Positions 6,489 to 14,405 of a DNA stretch of 17,290 nt are shown in pieces. A program made the translations under genes and the position numbers. The notes under the pieces were generated by a model, which made no database searches, was not told the DNA's origin, and saw only the letters and a list, made by a program, of their open reading frames with translations. Source of the DNA: Actinophytocola sp036555685 (lineage in GTDB: Bacteria; Actinomycetota; Actinomycetes; Mycobacteriales; Pseudonocardiaceae); assembly GCF_036555685.1 (NCBI RefSeq), contig NZ_DATBKY010000153.1, positions 1 through 17,290 of the forward strand, in the 5' to 3' direction. Numbering within the stretch: position 1 is the first letter of the stretch; each line of letters begins with the position of its first letter.

Positions 6489-8033
6489 CACCAGGTCCAC
6501 GATGCCCAGCCAGTCGTCGGGCGCGGTGTCGCCGCGCCAGGCGACGTGCTGGTCCGGCCGGACGAGCACGAGGTCGCGCTCCCAGACGGCGCGGGCCGCG
6601 GGATCGTCGACCGGCAGGTACGTCACGGGCACGCCGTGGCGCACGGCCTCCTTCGCCGCCACCTCGCCCGCACCGGAGAAGTCCACGAGCGTGAACGCCG
6701 GGCCGAGCCGGTCGAACAGGGCCGTCCCGTCGGCCAGCCGCACCGACGGCGCGCGGCCGCCGGGCCAGGTTGTCGGCACGATCTCGTGCATGCGCCACGC
6801 CGGTTCCGGGCCGTCCTCGTGCGCGACCACCGGCGAGCGGGCGTACCGGTGGCCGAAGTGGATGCCGGTGTTCGCTATCTGGCCGGACTCCTCCTCGAGG
6901 AAGCCGGCGAGCTGCGCCCGGGACGCCCCCGCGGCGGCGAGGCCGCCGAACCGGCGCGCCACCTCCAGCAGGTTCGCGCACATCTCCCGGTTGAACACGG
7001 CGACCGGGCGGCGCTCGGCCTCGTAGCTGTCCAAAAGCGACTCGCCACCCCACCCGTGCAGCCGGGCGGCGAGCTTCCACCCCAGGTCCACCGCATCCGC
7101 CACGCCCGTGTTCGCGCCATGCCCGCCGAACGGGTAGTACCGGTGCGCCGCGTCGCCGGCGAGGAACACCGGGCCGGCCCGGTAGCGGTCGGCCACCGCC
7201 AGTGCGCCCTGCCAGCCGCTGACGCTGAGCACCTCGCCGACCTCGAGCCCGAAGCCGAGCTTGTCCCGCAGGACCCCGACCGGGTCGTCTACTTCGGACG
7301 CCTCGGTGTCCACCTGGAACGACGCGGTCCACAGGTCCCGCTCGTCGCGCGACACCAGCGTCACGCCGGTGGTGGTGCTCGTGACGAACGCGCGGCCGTG
7401 CGTGCGCAGCCGCGGGTCGGCCGAGCGGAAGTAGATCGAGCAGCGCTGGGTCGTGGGCGCGGCGACCGGCATGCCGACGCCGATGGCGCGGCGCACCGCG
7501 CTGCCCGCGCCGTCGCAGCCGACCAGGAACCGCGCCCGGATCGCGTGCCCGGCGCCGGTGCCGTCGGCGACCAGGGCCACGTCCCCGTCGATGCCCGTGC
7601 AGGTCAGGCCCTCGCGCAGGTCGACGAGCGGGTGGGCGCGGACCGCGTCGCGCAGCGTCTCCTCGAGCACGTTGCCCGGGATCCGCTGGTGGCTCTCGAG
7701 CGGGGCGCTGCCGTCGTTGACCGCCCGCGACCGGGCGGCCTTCTCGGCCGGCGACGGTCCGTACCAGACACTGATCGGCGGGTCGGCGGGACCGGTCGTC
7801 CACACGAAGTTGCCGGAGAGCGTCGGGTCCACGCAGCGGTCACGCACCCGTTCGGCCAGGCCGAGCCGCCGCAGCAGCTCCATCGTCCGGCCGTTCAGGT
7901 AGTCCATCTTGGGAAACAGCGGGGGCGCGGCCGACCGCTCCACGACGACGCTGGCGACGTCGTGGCGGGCCAGCTCGAGCGCGAGGACCGAGCCCACCGG
8001 TCCCGCCCCGACGATCAACACGTCGGTCAACAC
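6468..8033 (-). CDS. FAD-dependent aromatic hydroxylase (class A flavoprotein monooxygenase, PgaE/MhpA-like)
   Basis: From the GTG at 8033 this encodes 521 residues. The FAD-binding fold begins at once with GAGPVG (9-14); VGCDG (171-175) is the DG motif, and GDAAHRYYPFGGHGANTG (293-310) is the second FAD-ribityl motif. Residues from about 430 form a C-terminal thioredoxin-like domain ending with LVRPDQHVAWRG, as in polyketide and phenolic-acid hydroxylases. It probably hydroxylates an aromatic intermediate or the final aminophenol product with NAD(P)H and oxygen; 3-HAA, 3,4-AHBA and a coupled product are all possible. The in-frame GTG at 8045 is an alternative start, but GGCGG would then abut the codon, so 8033 is preferred. 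It diverges from the aspartate kinase operon and overlaps phzE tail-to-tail by 21 bp. Confidence 0.88.
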   Translation of the reverse strand: MLTDVLIVGAGPVGSVLALELARHDVASVVVERSAAPPLFPKMDYLNGRTMELLRRLGLAERVRDRCVDPTLSGNFVWTTGPADPPISVWYGPSPAEKAARSRAVNDGSAPLESHQRIPGNVLEETLRDAVRAHPLVDLREGLTCTGIDGDVALVADGTGAGHAIRARFLVGCDGAGSAVRRAIGVGMPVAAPTTQRCSIYFRSADPRLRTHGRAFVTSTTTGVTLVSRDERDLWTASFQVDTEASEVDDPVGVLRDKLGFGLEVGEVLSVSGWQGALAVADRYRAGPVFLAGDAAHRYYPFGGHGANTGVADAVDLGWKLAARLHGWGGESLLDSYEAERRPVAVFNREMCANLLEVARRFGGLAAAGASRAQLAGFLEEESGQIANTGIHFGHRYARSPVVAHEDGPEPAWRMHEIVPTTWPGGRAPSVRLADGTALFDRLGPAFTLVDFSGAGEVAAKEAVRHGVPVTYLPVDDPAARAVWERDLVLVRPDQHVAWRGDTAPDDWLGIVDLVSGREPR

Positions 8034-8181
8034 CTGTGCTCGCACCCGCCAAGGGTGGCCCGCGCTCGTCCCGGTGTCAGTGGACCGCCGACCCAACCGC
8101 GCGGGACGCCGGTCACGAATTCCCCGCCGCGCGGGACCCGCGACAGACGTGCGTGGGACGAGCCCGACCGACTCTCGAGTC
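8034..8181. promoter_or_regulatory. Divergent promoter region between the monooxygenase and the 3,4-AHBA operon
   Basis: The 148-bp region holds an 11-bp direct repeat, CCGCGCGGGAC, at 8097-8107 and 8127-8137. From the second copy an 11-bp period continues: GCGGGAC (8131), GACAGAC (8142), GTGGGAC (8153), a degenerate CCGACCG (8164) and TCGAGTC (8175), the last abutting the kinase ATG. The phasing resembles SARP-type sites, but the heptamers are more divergent than at 12190 and 15660. No clear Shine-Dalgarno precedes the ATG at 8182, so a leaderless transcript is possible. The functional reading is inference. Confidence 0.35.
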
Positions 8182-9462
<1,281 letters not shown>

Positions 9463-9473
9463 GAGGACACCAC

Positions 9474-10265
9474 GTGACGGCCAACCACTTCGCCCGCGAC
9501 GTGCGCACGCGACGCCTGTACCGCTACGGCGGCGACGGGCTCGTCGTCGTCCCGCTGGACCACACGATCAGCGACGGCCCGGTGATTCCCGGGCGCATCG
9601 ACGCGCTCGTCGGCAAGCTCGCCGGCAACGGCGTCGACGCGATCGTGCTGCACAAGGGCGGCGTCCGGCACGTGCAGCCGCGCTGGTTCACCGAGCTGTC
9701 GCTGGTGATCCACCTGTCGGCGAGCACCGTGCACGCGCCCGACCCGGACGCCAAGTACCTCGTGAGCGGGGTGGCCGAGGCGCTGCGGCTCGGCGCGGAC
9801 GCGATCAGCGTGCACGTGAACATCGGCTCGGCCGGCGAGCGGGAGCAGATCGCCGACCTCGGCGCGGTGGCGGACGCCTGCGACCGCTGGAACGTCCCGC
9901 TGCTCGCGATGATGTACCCGCGCGGGCCGCGGATCGCGAACCCGCGGGACCCGGAGCTCGTCGCGCACGCGGCCACGCTCGCCATGGACCTCGGCGCGGA
10001 CGTCGTCAAGGTGCCCTTCGCCGGCACCGCCGCCGAGATGGCGGACGTGGTCCGCGCCTGCCCGGTCCCCCTCATCGTGGCCGGCGGCCCGGCCGCGGCC
10101 ACCGACGACGAGGTGCTCGCCTACGTGGCGGAGGCGCTGCGCGGTGGCGTGGCCGGCGTCGCCATGGGCCGCAAGATCTTCCAGGCGGACGACCCGGGGC
10201 GCCTCGCCCGCCGGGTCGCGCAGCTCGTCCACAAGCAGCCCACTATCGAAGGAGTGGCGGCGTGA
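9474..10265 (+). CDS. griI: GriI-type DhnA-family aldolase (aspartate semialdehyde + DHAP condensation)
   Basis: This 263-residue TIM-barrel aldolase belongs to the archaeal-type class I fructose-bisphosphate aldolase / AroA' family. In grixazone biosynthesis its homologue GriI joins aspartate-4-semialdehyde and dihydroxyacetone phosphate to a C7 amino sugar-phosphate, the precursor of 3,4-AHBA. Visible catalytic positions are Asp29 in PLDHTISDGP, Tyr148 in MMYPRG and Lys179 in VVKVPF (the Schiff-base lysine by homology). GVAMGRKIFQ near the C-terminus is a phosphate-binding loop. The GTG start at 9474 has GAGAGGA upstream. Its stop overlaps the next start (GTGA), so it is tightly coupled to the GriH homologue. 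Pairing with aspartate kinase and a dehydroquinate synthase II relative argues strongly against a glycolytic role. Confidence 0.92.
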   Translation: MTANHFARDVRTRRLYRYGGDGLVVVPLDHTISDGPVIPGRIDALVGKLAGNGVDAIVLHKGGVRHVQPRWFTELSLVIHLSASTVHAPDPDAKYLVSGVAEALRLGADAISVHVNIGSAGEREQIADLGAVADACDRWNVPLLAMMYPRGPRIANPRDPELVAHAATLAMDLGADVVKVPFAGTAAEMADVVRACPVPLIVAGGPAAATDDEVLAYVAEALRGGVAGVAMGRKIFQADDPGRLARRVAQLVHKQPTIEGVAA

Positions 10266-11362
10266 AACTCTGTTGGCTGGACGTACGGGCCACCGGCCCG
10301 GCAAAGCAAGCGATCATCGAAGAGGCCGTGCACCAGCGCATCGACGCCATCGTCGCCGACGATGCCGCCGATTTCGCGGGCCTGCCCCCGACCGTGAAGA
10401 AGGTCCTGCTGCTCGCCGGGCGCGAGCTGCCGGGCGACTTCGCCGGCGCCGACGTGGTGATCGTCGGCGACGAGCACCCGAGCACGGCCGAGCTCTCGCT
10501 CGTCCACCCGGACGTCGAGTTCGGCCGGTTCGTCGAGATCATCGACAAGGACACGCTCGACGTGGCCTGCCAGGCCGCGGCGACCGAGCGGTGGAGCGTG
10601 CTGCTCTTCCGCGACCCCACGAAGATCCCGCTGGAGATCGTGCTGGCCGCGGCCGCGCGCGCGGAGGGCAGCAACATCACGGTCGCCGGCGACATCGAGG
10701 AGGCCGAGATCATCTTCGGCGTGCTCGAGCACGGCTCGGACGGCGTGATGCTGGCCCCCGCGGCCGTCGGCGACGCGACCGGGCTCAAGACGGCGGCCCT
10801 GGCCGAGCCCGGCAACCTGGAGCTCGTCGAGCTCGAGGTCGTCGAGACCGCCCACGTCGGCATGGGCGAGCGGGCCTGTGTGGACACGTGCACGCACTTC
10901 CGCGAGGACGAGGGCATCCTGGTCGGCTCGCACTCCAAGGGCATGATCCTCTGCGTCAGCGAGACGCACCCGCTGCCGTACATGCCGACGCGGCCGTTCC
11001 GGGTCAACGCCGGCGCGATCCACTCGTACACGGTGTCGGCGGCCGGGCGGACCAACTACCTGAGCGAGCTGCAGTCCGGCAGCAAGGTGCTGGCCGTGGA
11101 CGTGAAGGGCCAGACCCGGATCGTCACCGTGGGCCGGGTGAAGATCGAGTCGCGGCCGCTGATCTCGATCACCGCGGAGGCGCCGAACGGCGTGCGCGTC
11201 AACCTGATCCTGCAGGACGACTGGCACGTGCGGGTGCTGGGTCCGGGCGGCGTGGTGCTCAACAGCACCGAGCTGAAGCCGGGCGACAAGGTGCTCGGCC
11301 ACCTGCCGACCGAGGACCGGCACGTCGGCTACCCGATCAACGAGTTCTGCCTGGAGAAGTAG
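10262..11362 (+). CDS. griH: GriH-type 3-dehydroquinate synthase II homologue (3-amino-4-hydroxybenzoate synthase)
   Basis: The 366-residue protein belongs to the archaeal AroB' (dehydroquinate synthase II) family. In grixazone biosynthesis GriH cyclises and aromatises the GriI product to 3-amino-4-hydroxybenzoate. Family blocks visible are KIPLEIVLAAA (121-131), VLEHGSDGVMLAP (154-166), HVGMGERACVDTCTHF (198-213), GILVGSHSKGMILCVSET (218-235), RPFRVNAGAIHSY (244-256), RTNYLSEL (263-270) and VGRVKIESRPL (290-300). Length and the C-terminal end PINEFCLEK also fit. The GTG start has GAAGGAG upstream and lies inside the preceding stop. The amidohydrolase gene starts four bases after its own stop. 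Because archaeal-type AroB' is rare in bacteria outside 3,4-AHBA pathways, the assignment from context is firm. Confidence 0.94.
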   Translation: MKLCWLDVRATGPAKQAIIEEAVHQRIDAIVADDAADFAGLPPTVKKVLLLAGRELPGDFAGADVVIVGDEHPSTAELSLVHPDVEFGRFVEIIDKDTLDVACQAAATERWSVLLFRDPTKIPLEIVLAAAARAEGSNITVAGDIEEAEIIFGVLEHGSDGVMLAPAAVGDATGLKTAALAEPGNLELVELEVVETAHVGMGERACVDTCTHFREDEGILVGSHSKGMILCVSETHPLPYMPTRPFRVNAGAIHSYTVSAAGRTNYLSELQSGSKVLAVDVKGQTRIVTVGRVKIESRPLISITAEAPNGVRVNLILQDDWHVRVLGPGGVVLNSTELKPGDKVLGHLPTEDRHVGYPINEFCLEK

Positions 11363-11366
11363 CCGG

Positions 11367-12122
11367 ATGGCGGCGCAGCCGATCTTCGACGCGCACAGCC
11401 GGCTCGCCCGCGGACCCGACCCGCGTGGCCGGATGCTGTCCACGATGGACGAGCACGGCATCCGGCACGCGGTCGTGTCCGGCGGCGGGGTCCTGGACCT
11501 CGACACGCTGGCCCGGCAGATCGTGCACGGCGGGGGCACCACGGCCGACGCGGACAACGACGCGGTGCTGGCCGTGTGTGCCGCGTCGGACGGGCGGCTG
11601 CTGCCGTCGTTCTTCGTCAACCCGCACGGCGACCCGGCGGACTACCTCGCGCGGGCCGCCGGGTTCGTGGCCGTGGAGATCTCCCCCGCCATCCACGGCG
11701 TGCCGCTGTCCGACCGGCGGATCGCTGCCTTCGTCGAGGCGGCGATCATCGCCGGGCACCCGGTGTACACGGTGTGCCTGCCCCGCCCCGGCGACACGGT
11801 GGCCGACCTCGTCGGCCTGGCCCGCCGGTTCCCCTCGGCGACGTTCGTCCTCGGCCACCTCGGCACGCACCTGATCGACAGCTACGCGATCGACCTCGTG
11901 TCCGAAGTGGACAATGTGTTCGTGGAGACGTCCGGTGGGTTCACGGTCGCGCTGCGCGTCGCGCTGGAGCGGCTCGGCCCCGGCCGGCTGCTGTTCGGCA
12001 CCGAGTCACCGCACCAACACCCGGCCGTCGAGCTGGCGAAATACGCCGCCCTGGACCTGCCCGCGGCCGCCTGGCGGCGGATAGCCTGGGAGAACGCCCA
12101 CCGCCTCTTCGCCGCGGGCTGA
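11367..12122 (+). CDS. Small amidohydrolase-2-family protein with incomplete metal site, candidate benzoxazole-forming cyclase
   Basis: The 251-residue TIM-barrel protein is related to metal-dependent amidohydrolases: FDAHSRL at 7-13, the strand-6-like GHLGTH (163-168), and GTESPHQHP (211-219) where GSDxPH is usual. Several ligands differ from the active pattern: the second His of HxH is Arg12, the strand-5 position falls at HPVYTVC (131-137) with Cys rather than His, and the strand-8 Asp is Glu213. His10, His110, His164 and His216 remain. In the nataxazole and A33853 pathways an amidohydrolase-superfamily protein closes the benzoxazole ring from an ortho-aminophenol acyl intermediate; its position right behind griI-griH suggests a similar role here (inference). 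A decarboxylase-like or non-catalytic role is possible. GGAGAAG seven bases before the ATG is a good ribosome site. It is the last gene of the operon. Confidence 0.78.
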   Translation: MAAQPIFDAHSRLARGPDPRGRMLSTMDEHGIRHAVVSGGGVLDLDTLARQIVHGGGTTADADNDAVLAVCAASDGRLLPSFFVNPHGDPADYLARAAGFVAVEISPAIHGVPLSDRRIAAFVEAAIIAGHPVYTVCLPRPGDTVADLVGLARRFPSATFVLGHLGTHLIDSYAIDLVSEVDNVFVETSGGFTVALRVALERLGPGRLLFGTESPHQHPAVELAKYAALDLPAAAWRRIAWENAHRLFAAG

Positions 12123-12143
12123 CCGCGACCTCGGTACCACCCC

Positions 12144-12249
12144 GCTTGAGCCGTTCCGGTGAACAACCACATCCCTCCGCTGCCGTAGCTCGCGAACCGG
12201 TCGAGACCGTGTCGGGAAATCACCGACGGTAAGCGCGCACCGCTAAGGT
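12144..12249 (+). promoter_or_regulatory. SARP-type operator array and promoter before the membrane-protein gene
   Basis: Three heptamers TCGCGAA (12190), TCGAGAC (12201) and TCGGGAA (12212) are spaced by exactly 11 bp with four-base spacers. TTGAGCC at 12146 lies four further 11-bp steps upstream, in the same phase. A possible -10, TAAGGT, is at 12244-12249, 25 bases past the last heptamer. SARP activators of Streptomyces antibiotic clusters bind heptamer direct repeats at an 11-bp period close to the promoter, and this array has that form. The -10 distance is longer than the roughly 8 bp described for classical SARP promoters, so the exact promoter is uncertain. The rest of the 190-bp gap shows no gene or terminator. 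Confidence 0.6.
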
Positions 12250-12312
12250 CGAGACATCAGCGGTTCCCACTAGCGCGCGCATCGTTCGTGCGGCTGCGGA
12301 GGCGAAACGACA

Positions 12313-13002
12313 ATGACGACAACTCGGTCCACCCAGGCAGCGGTGACGCGGTCCGGCCCGGGTCTGCTCATTCCGGCCGTCACCACCGTCGCCCTTTTCG
12401 CGGTAAGCCTGATCATCGGGGTGGCCTTCACCGGAAACGTGTACGCCAACCCGTTCGGCGACGGAAACGACATACAGCAGTACTTCGCCGACAACGCGAC
12501 GGCGGTCCGGTGGGTGGCGTTCTTCCAGCTCGGCTCCGCGATCACGCTCGCCGAGTTCACCGCCGCGGCGTGGTCGCGGCTGCGTGAGTTCAGCGCGAAG
12601 ATCACCGACGGCGTCGCCGTCGGCACGATCGGCGGCACGATCGCGGCGCTGTTCCTCGCGCTCAACTCGATCCTCCAGTGGACGCTCACGCAGGCGTCGG
12701 TCACCGGCGACCAGCCGTTGGTGCGGGCGATGAACTTCCTGTTCTTCGGGCTCGGCGGCCCGGCACACGTCGCCGGCCTCGGCCTCATGGTGCTCGGGTT
12801 CGGCGTGACCAGCATGGTGCTCGGGATCGTGCCGCGCTGGTTCGGCATCGCGAGCATCGTGGTCTGCGTGCTCTGCGAGCTGTCGACGATCACGGTGCTC
12901 ACCGAGGCCGCGTCGCCGTTCATCCCGCTCGGCCGGTTCACCGCGCTGATCTGGATCATCGTGGCCGCGGTCATGCTACGCCGCGCCCGCCCGGCCGCCT
13001 GA
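12313..13002 (+). CDS. Polytopic integral membrane protein of unknown function (DUF4386-like)
   Basis: I do not recognise a characterised family with certainty. The 229-residue protein has about six hydrophobic spans (roughly 18-42, 66-88, 100-121, 136-160, 164-186 and 203-222). An outside or loop segment follows span one (NPFGDGNDIQQYFADN), and there is a short basic C-terminus. The layout resembles DUF4386-type membrane proteins of actinobacteria. There are no visible catalytic motifs, so a role in export, self-protection or membrane sensing would be a guess. The ATG is preceded by GGAGG ten bases upstream. It has its own likely operator array upstream and a strong terminator downstream, so it appears to be a single-gene transcription unit. 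Confidence 0.75.
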   Translation: MTTTRSTQAAVTRSGPGLLIPAVTTVALFAVSLIIGVAFTGNVYANPFGDGNDIQQYFADNATAVRWVAFFQLGSAITLAEFTAAAWSRLREFSAKITDGVAVGTIGGTIAALFLALNSILQWTLTQASVTGDQPLVRAMNFLFFGLGGPAHVAGLGLMVLGFGVTSMVLGIVPRWFGIASIVVCVLCELSTITVLTEAASPFIPLGRFTALIWIIVAAVMLRRARPAA

Positions 13003-13015
13003 CGAATTCGACATC

Positions 13016-13047
13016 GGACCACCCGGCACCGCCGGGTGGTCCTCTTT
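13016..13047 (+). terminator. Strong factor-independent terminator after the membrane-protein gene
   Basis: GGACCACCCGGC (13016-13027) pairs perfectly with GCCGGGTGGTCC (13031-13042) around a three-base ACC loop, followed by TCTTT. The 12-bp stem begins 14 bases after the stop codon. Confidence 0.88.
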
Positions 13048-13175
13048 CCGCCCCGATCGCGGAGAATTTCCCGTTTCGCCGTGGACCTGCGACCCGTGGC
13101 ACTGGGACCGCTTGCGGTGAGGCTTGAGCTGACATCAAGTCGTCCCCTGTCCGCCCGGCGAAAGGCGAGACCGCC
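13048..13175 (+). promoter_or_regulatory. Intergenic promoter region before the acyltransferase-P450 unit
   Basis: Because a terminator precedes it, this stretch should carry the promoter for the acyltransferase gene. It holds an inverted pair CTTGA (13123-13127) and TCAAG (13135-13139), and a 12-bp-spaced pair CTTGCGGTGA (13111) and CTTGAGCTGA (13123). A weak promoter could be TTGCGG (13112-13117), 17-bp spacer, TCAAGT (13135-13140). GCTTGAGC at 13122 also occurs at 1843 and 12144. I see no small gene here. The regulatory reading is tentative. Confidence 0.35.
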
Positions 13176-14384
13176 GTGTCAACGAAAGCACCGACATATA
13201 CCCCGGACACACTGAATCCGGCGAAGACGCGGTTACCGTCGCTGACCGGTCTCCGCTGGGTCGCGGCGTTGACGATCTTCATCGTCCACTCGACGATGCT
13301 GTACAACGCCTACGACCCGGCGGTTCCGGTGAGCCTGTGGGGTGACCAGAGCGTCGCCCAGGGCATCAACGACTTCATGGTGCCCTTCGGGTTCGTCTGC
13401 CTGTCCTTCTTCTTCATCCTGAGCGGCTTCGTCCTCAACTGGACGGTCGACATGAAGGAGAAGGCGCGGACGATCTGGCGGCGCCGTATCGCGAAGCTGT
13501 TCCCCAACCACATCGTCACGTGGGCCGTCTGCATGGTCCTGTTCGCGGCGGCGACCGTGCCGACCTACTCGTGGCTGCCCAACCTGTTCCTGCTGCACTC
13601 CTGGTCGCCGGACCCCGACGTCCAGTCGGGCGTGAACTTCCCGGTCTGGTCGCTGTGCTCGGAGCTGCTCTTCTACCTGCTGTTCCCGTTCCTCATCAAG
13701 CCGATCCGGCGGATCGCGCAGCACCGCCTGTGGTGGTGGGCCGGCTCCATGGCGATCGGCATCGTGGTGTTCAACCTGATCACGCTCTACCTGATCAACG
13801 ACGCGAACCCCACGCCGGTGATCCCGCTGTCGCTCGACCAGATCTGGTTCTCCTACAAGTTCCCGGTCGGGCGCATGTTCGAGTTCGTGCTCGGCATGAT
13901 CATGGCCCGGATCGTGCAGGCCGGCATGTTCCCGCGGATCAAGGCCGGCTGGGTGGCGCTGCTGTACCTGGCGGGTTTGGTCGCGGCGTCCTTCATCCCG
14001 GCGCCGTGGCAGTTCAGCCTCGTCACGCTGGTGCCGAACGCCGTCGTCATCGCCGCCGTGGCGCAGTCGGACGTGCGCGGGAACCGCAACTTCCTGTCCA
14101 GCAAGCCGATGATCTTCCTCGGCAACATCTCGTTCGCCTTCTTCGTGGTCCAGGCGCCGCTCGTGGTGTGGGGCCGCACGCAGCTCACCGGCACGTTCAG
14201 CACGCCGGTGGCCACGCTGCTGTGGTTCGCCGAGCTCGGCGCGACGATCCTCGTCGCCTGGGTGCTCTACAGCGTCGTGGAGATGCCGGTGATGAAGCAC
14301 TGGAGCCGCAAGAAGCGGCCCGTCACCACTCTGCCCGAGGCCCGGACGGAGCGGTCGGCGGCCGAGAGCGAACTCGTCGCCTGA
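13176..14384 (+). CDS. Acyltransferase-3 family membrane O-acyltransferase
   Basis: The 402-residue protein has about ten hydrophobic spans and the acyltransferase-3 landmarks: an N-terminal TGLRWVAALTIFIVH (24-38) ending in the presumed catalytic His38, FFFILSGFVLNW in span two, a basic loop RRRIAKLFPNHIV, and the VWSLCSELLFYLLFP block. Family members move acyl groups (for example acetyl or succinyl) from CoA donors to sugars, peptidoglycan, lipids or antibiotics at the membrane. Here it may acylate the cluster product or a glycosylated form of it (inference). The start is the GTG at 13176 with AAAGGCGAG upstream; a later ATG would remove part of the conserved N-terminus. The P450 gene follows after 21 bp, so the two are probably co-transcribed. 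Confidence 0.87.
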   Translation: MSTKAPTYTPDTLNPAKTRLPSLTGLRWVAALTIFIVHSTMLYNAYDPAVPVSLWGDQSVAQGINDFMVPFGFVCLSFFFILSGFVLNWTVDMKEKARTIWRRRIAKLFPNHIVTWAVCMVLFAAATVPTYSWLPNLFLLHSWSPDPDVQSGVNFPVWSLCSELLFYLLFPFLIKPIRRIAQHRLWWWAGSMAIGIVVFNLITLYLINDANPTPVIPLSLDQIWFSYKFPVGRMFEFVLGMIMARIVQAGMFPRIKAGWVALLYLAGLVAASFIPAPWQFSLVTLVPNAVVIAAVAQSDVRGNRNFLSSKPMIFLGNISFAFFVVQAPLVVWGRTQLTGTFSTPVATLLWFAELGATILVAWVLYSVVEMPVMKHWSRKKRPVTTLPEARTERSAAESELVA

Positions 14385-14405
14385 TCACTATCCGGAAGGA
14401 CTGCC

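Noticed and set aside
9474..11362. Glycolytic fructose-bisphosphate aldolase and primary dehydroquinate synthase
   Set aside because: The pair is of the archaeal AroA'/AroB' type, coupled to aspartate kinase, which matches GriI/GriH rather than central metabolism.
12288..12587. Short overlapping open frame at the membrane-protein start
   Set aside because: It reads the same DNA in another frame with Arg-rich noise; the frame from 12313 gives clean transmembrane segments.
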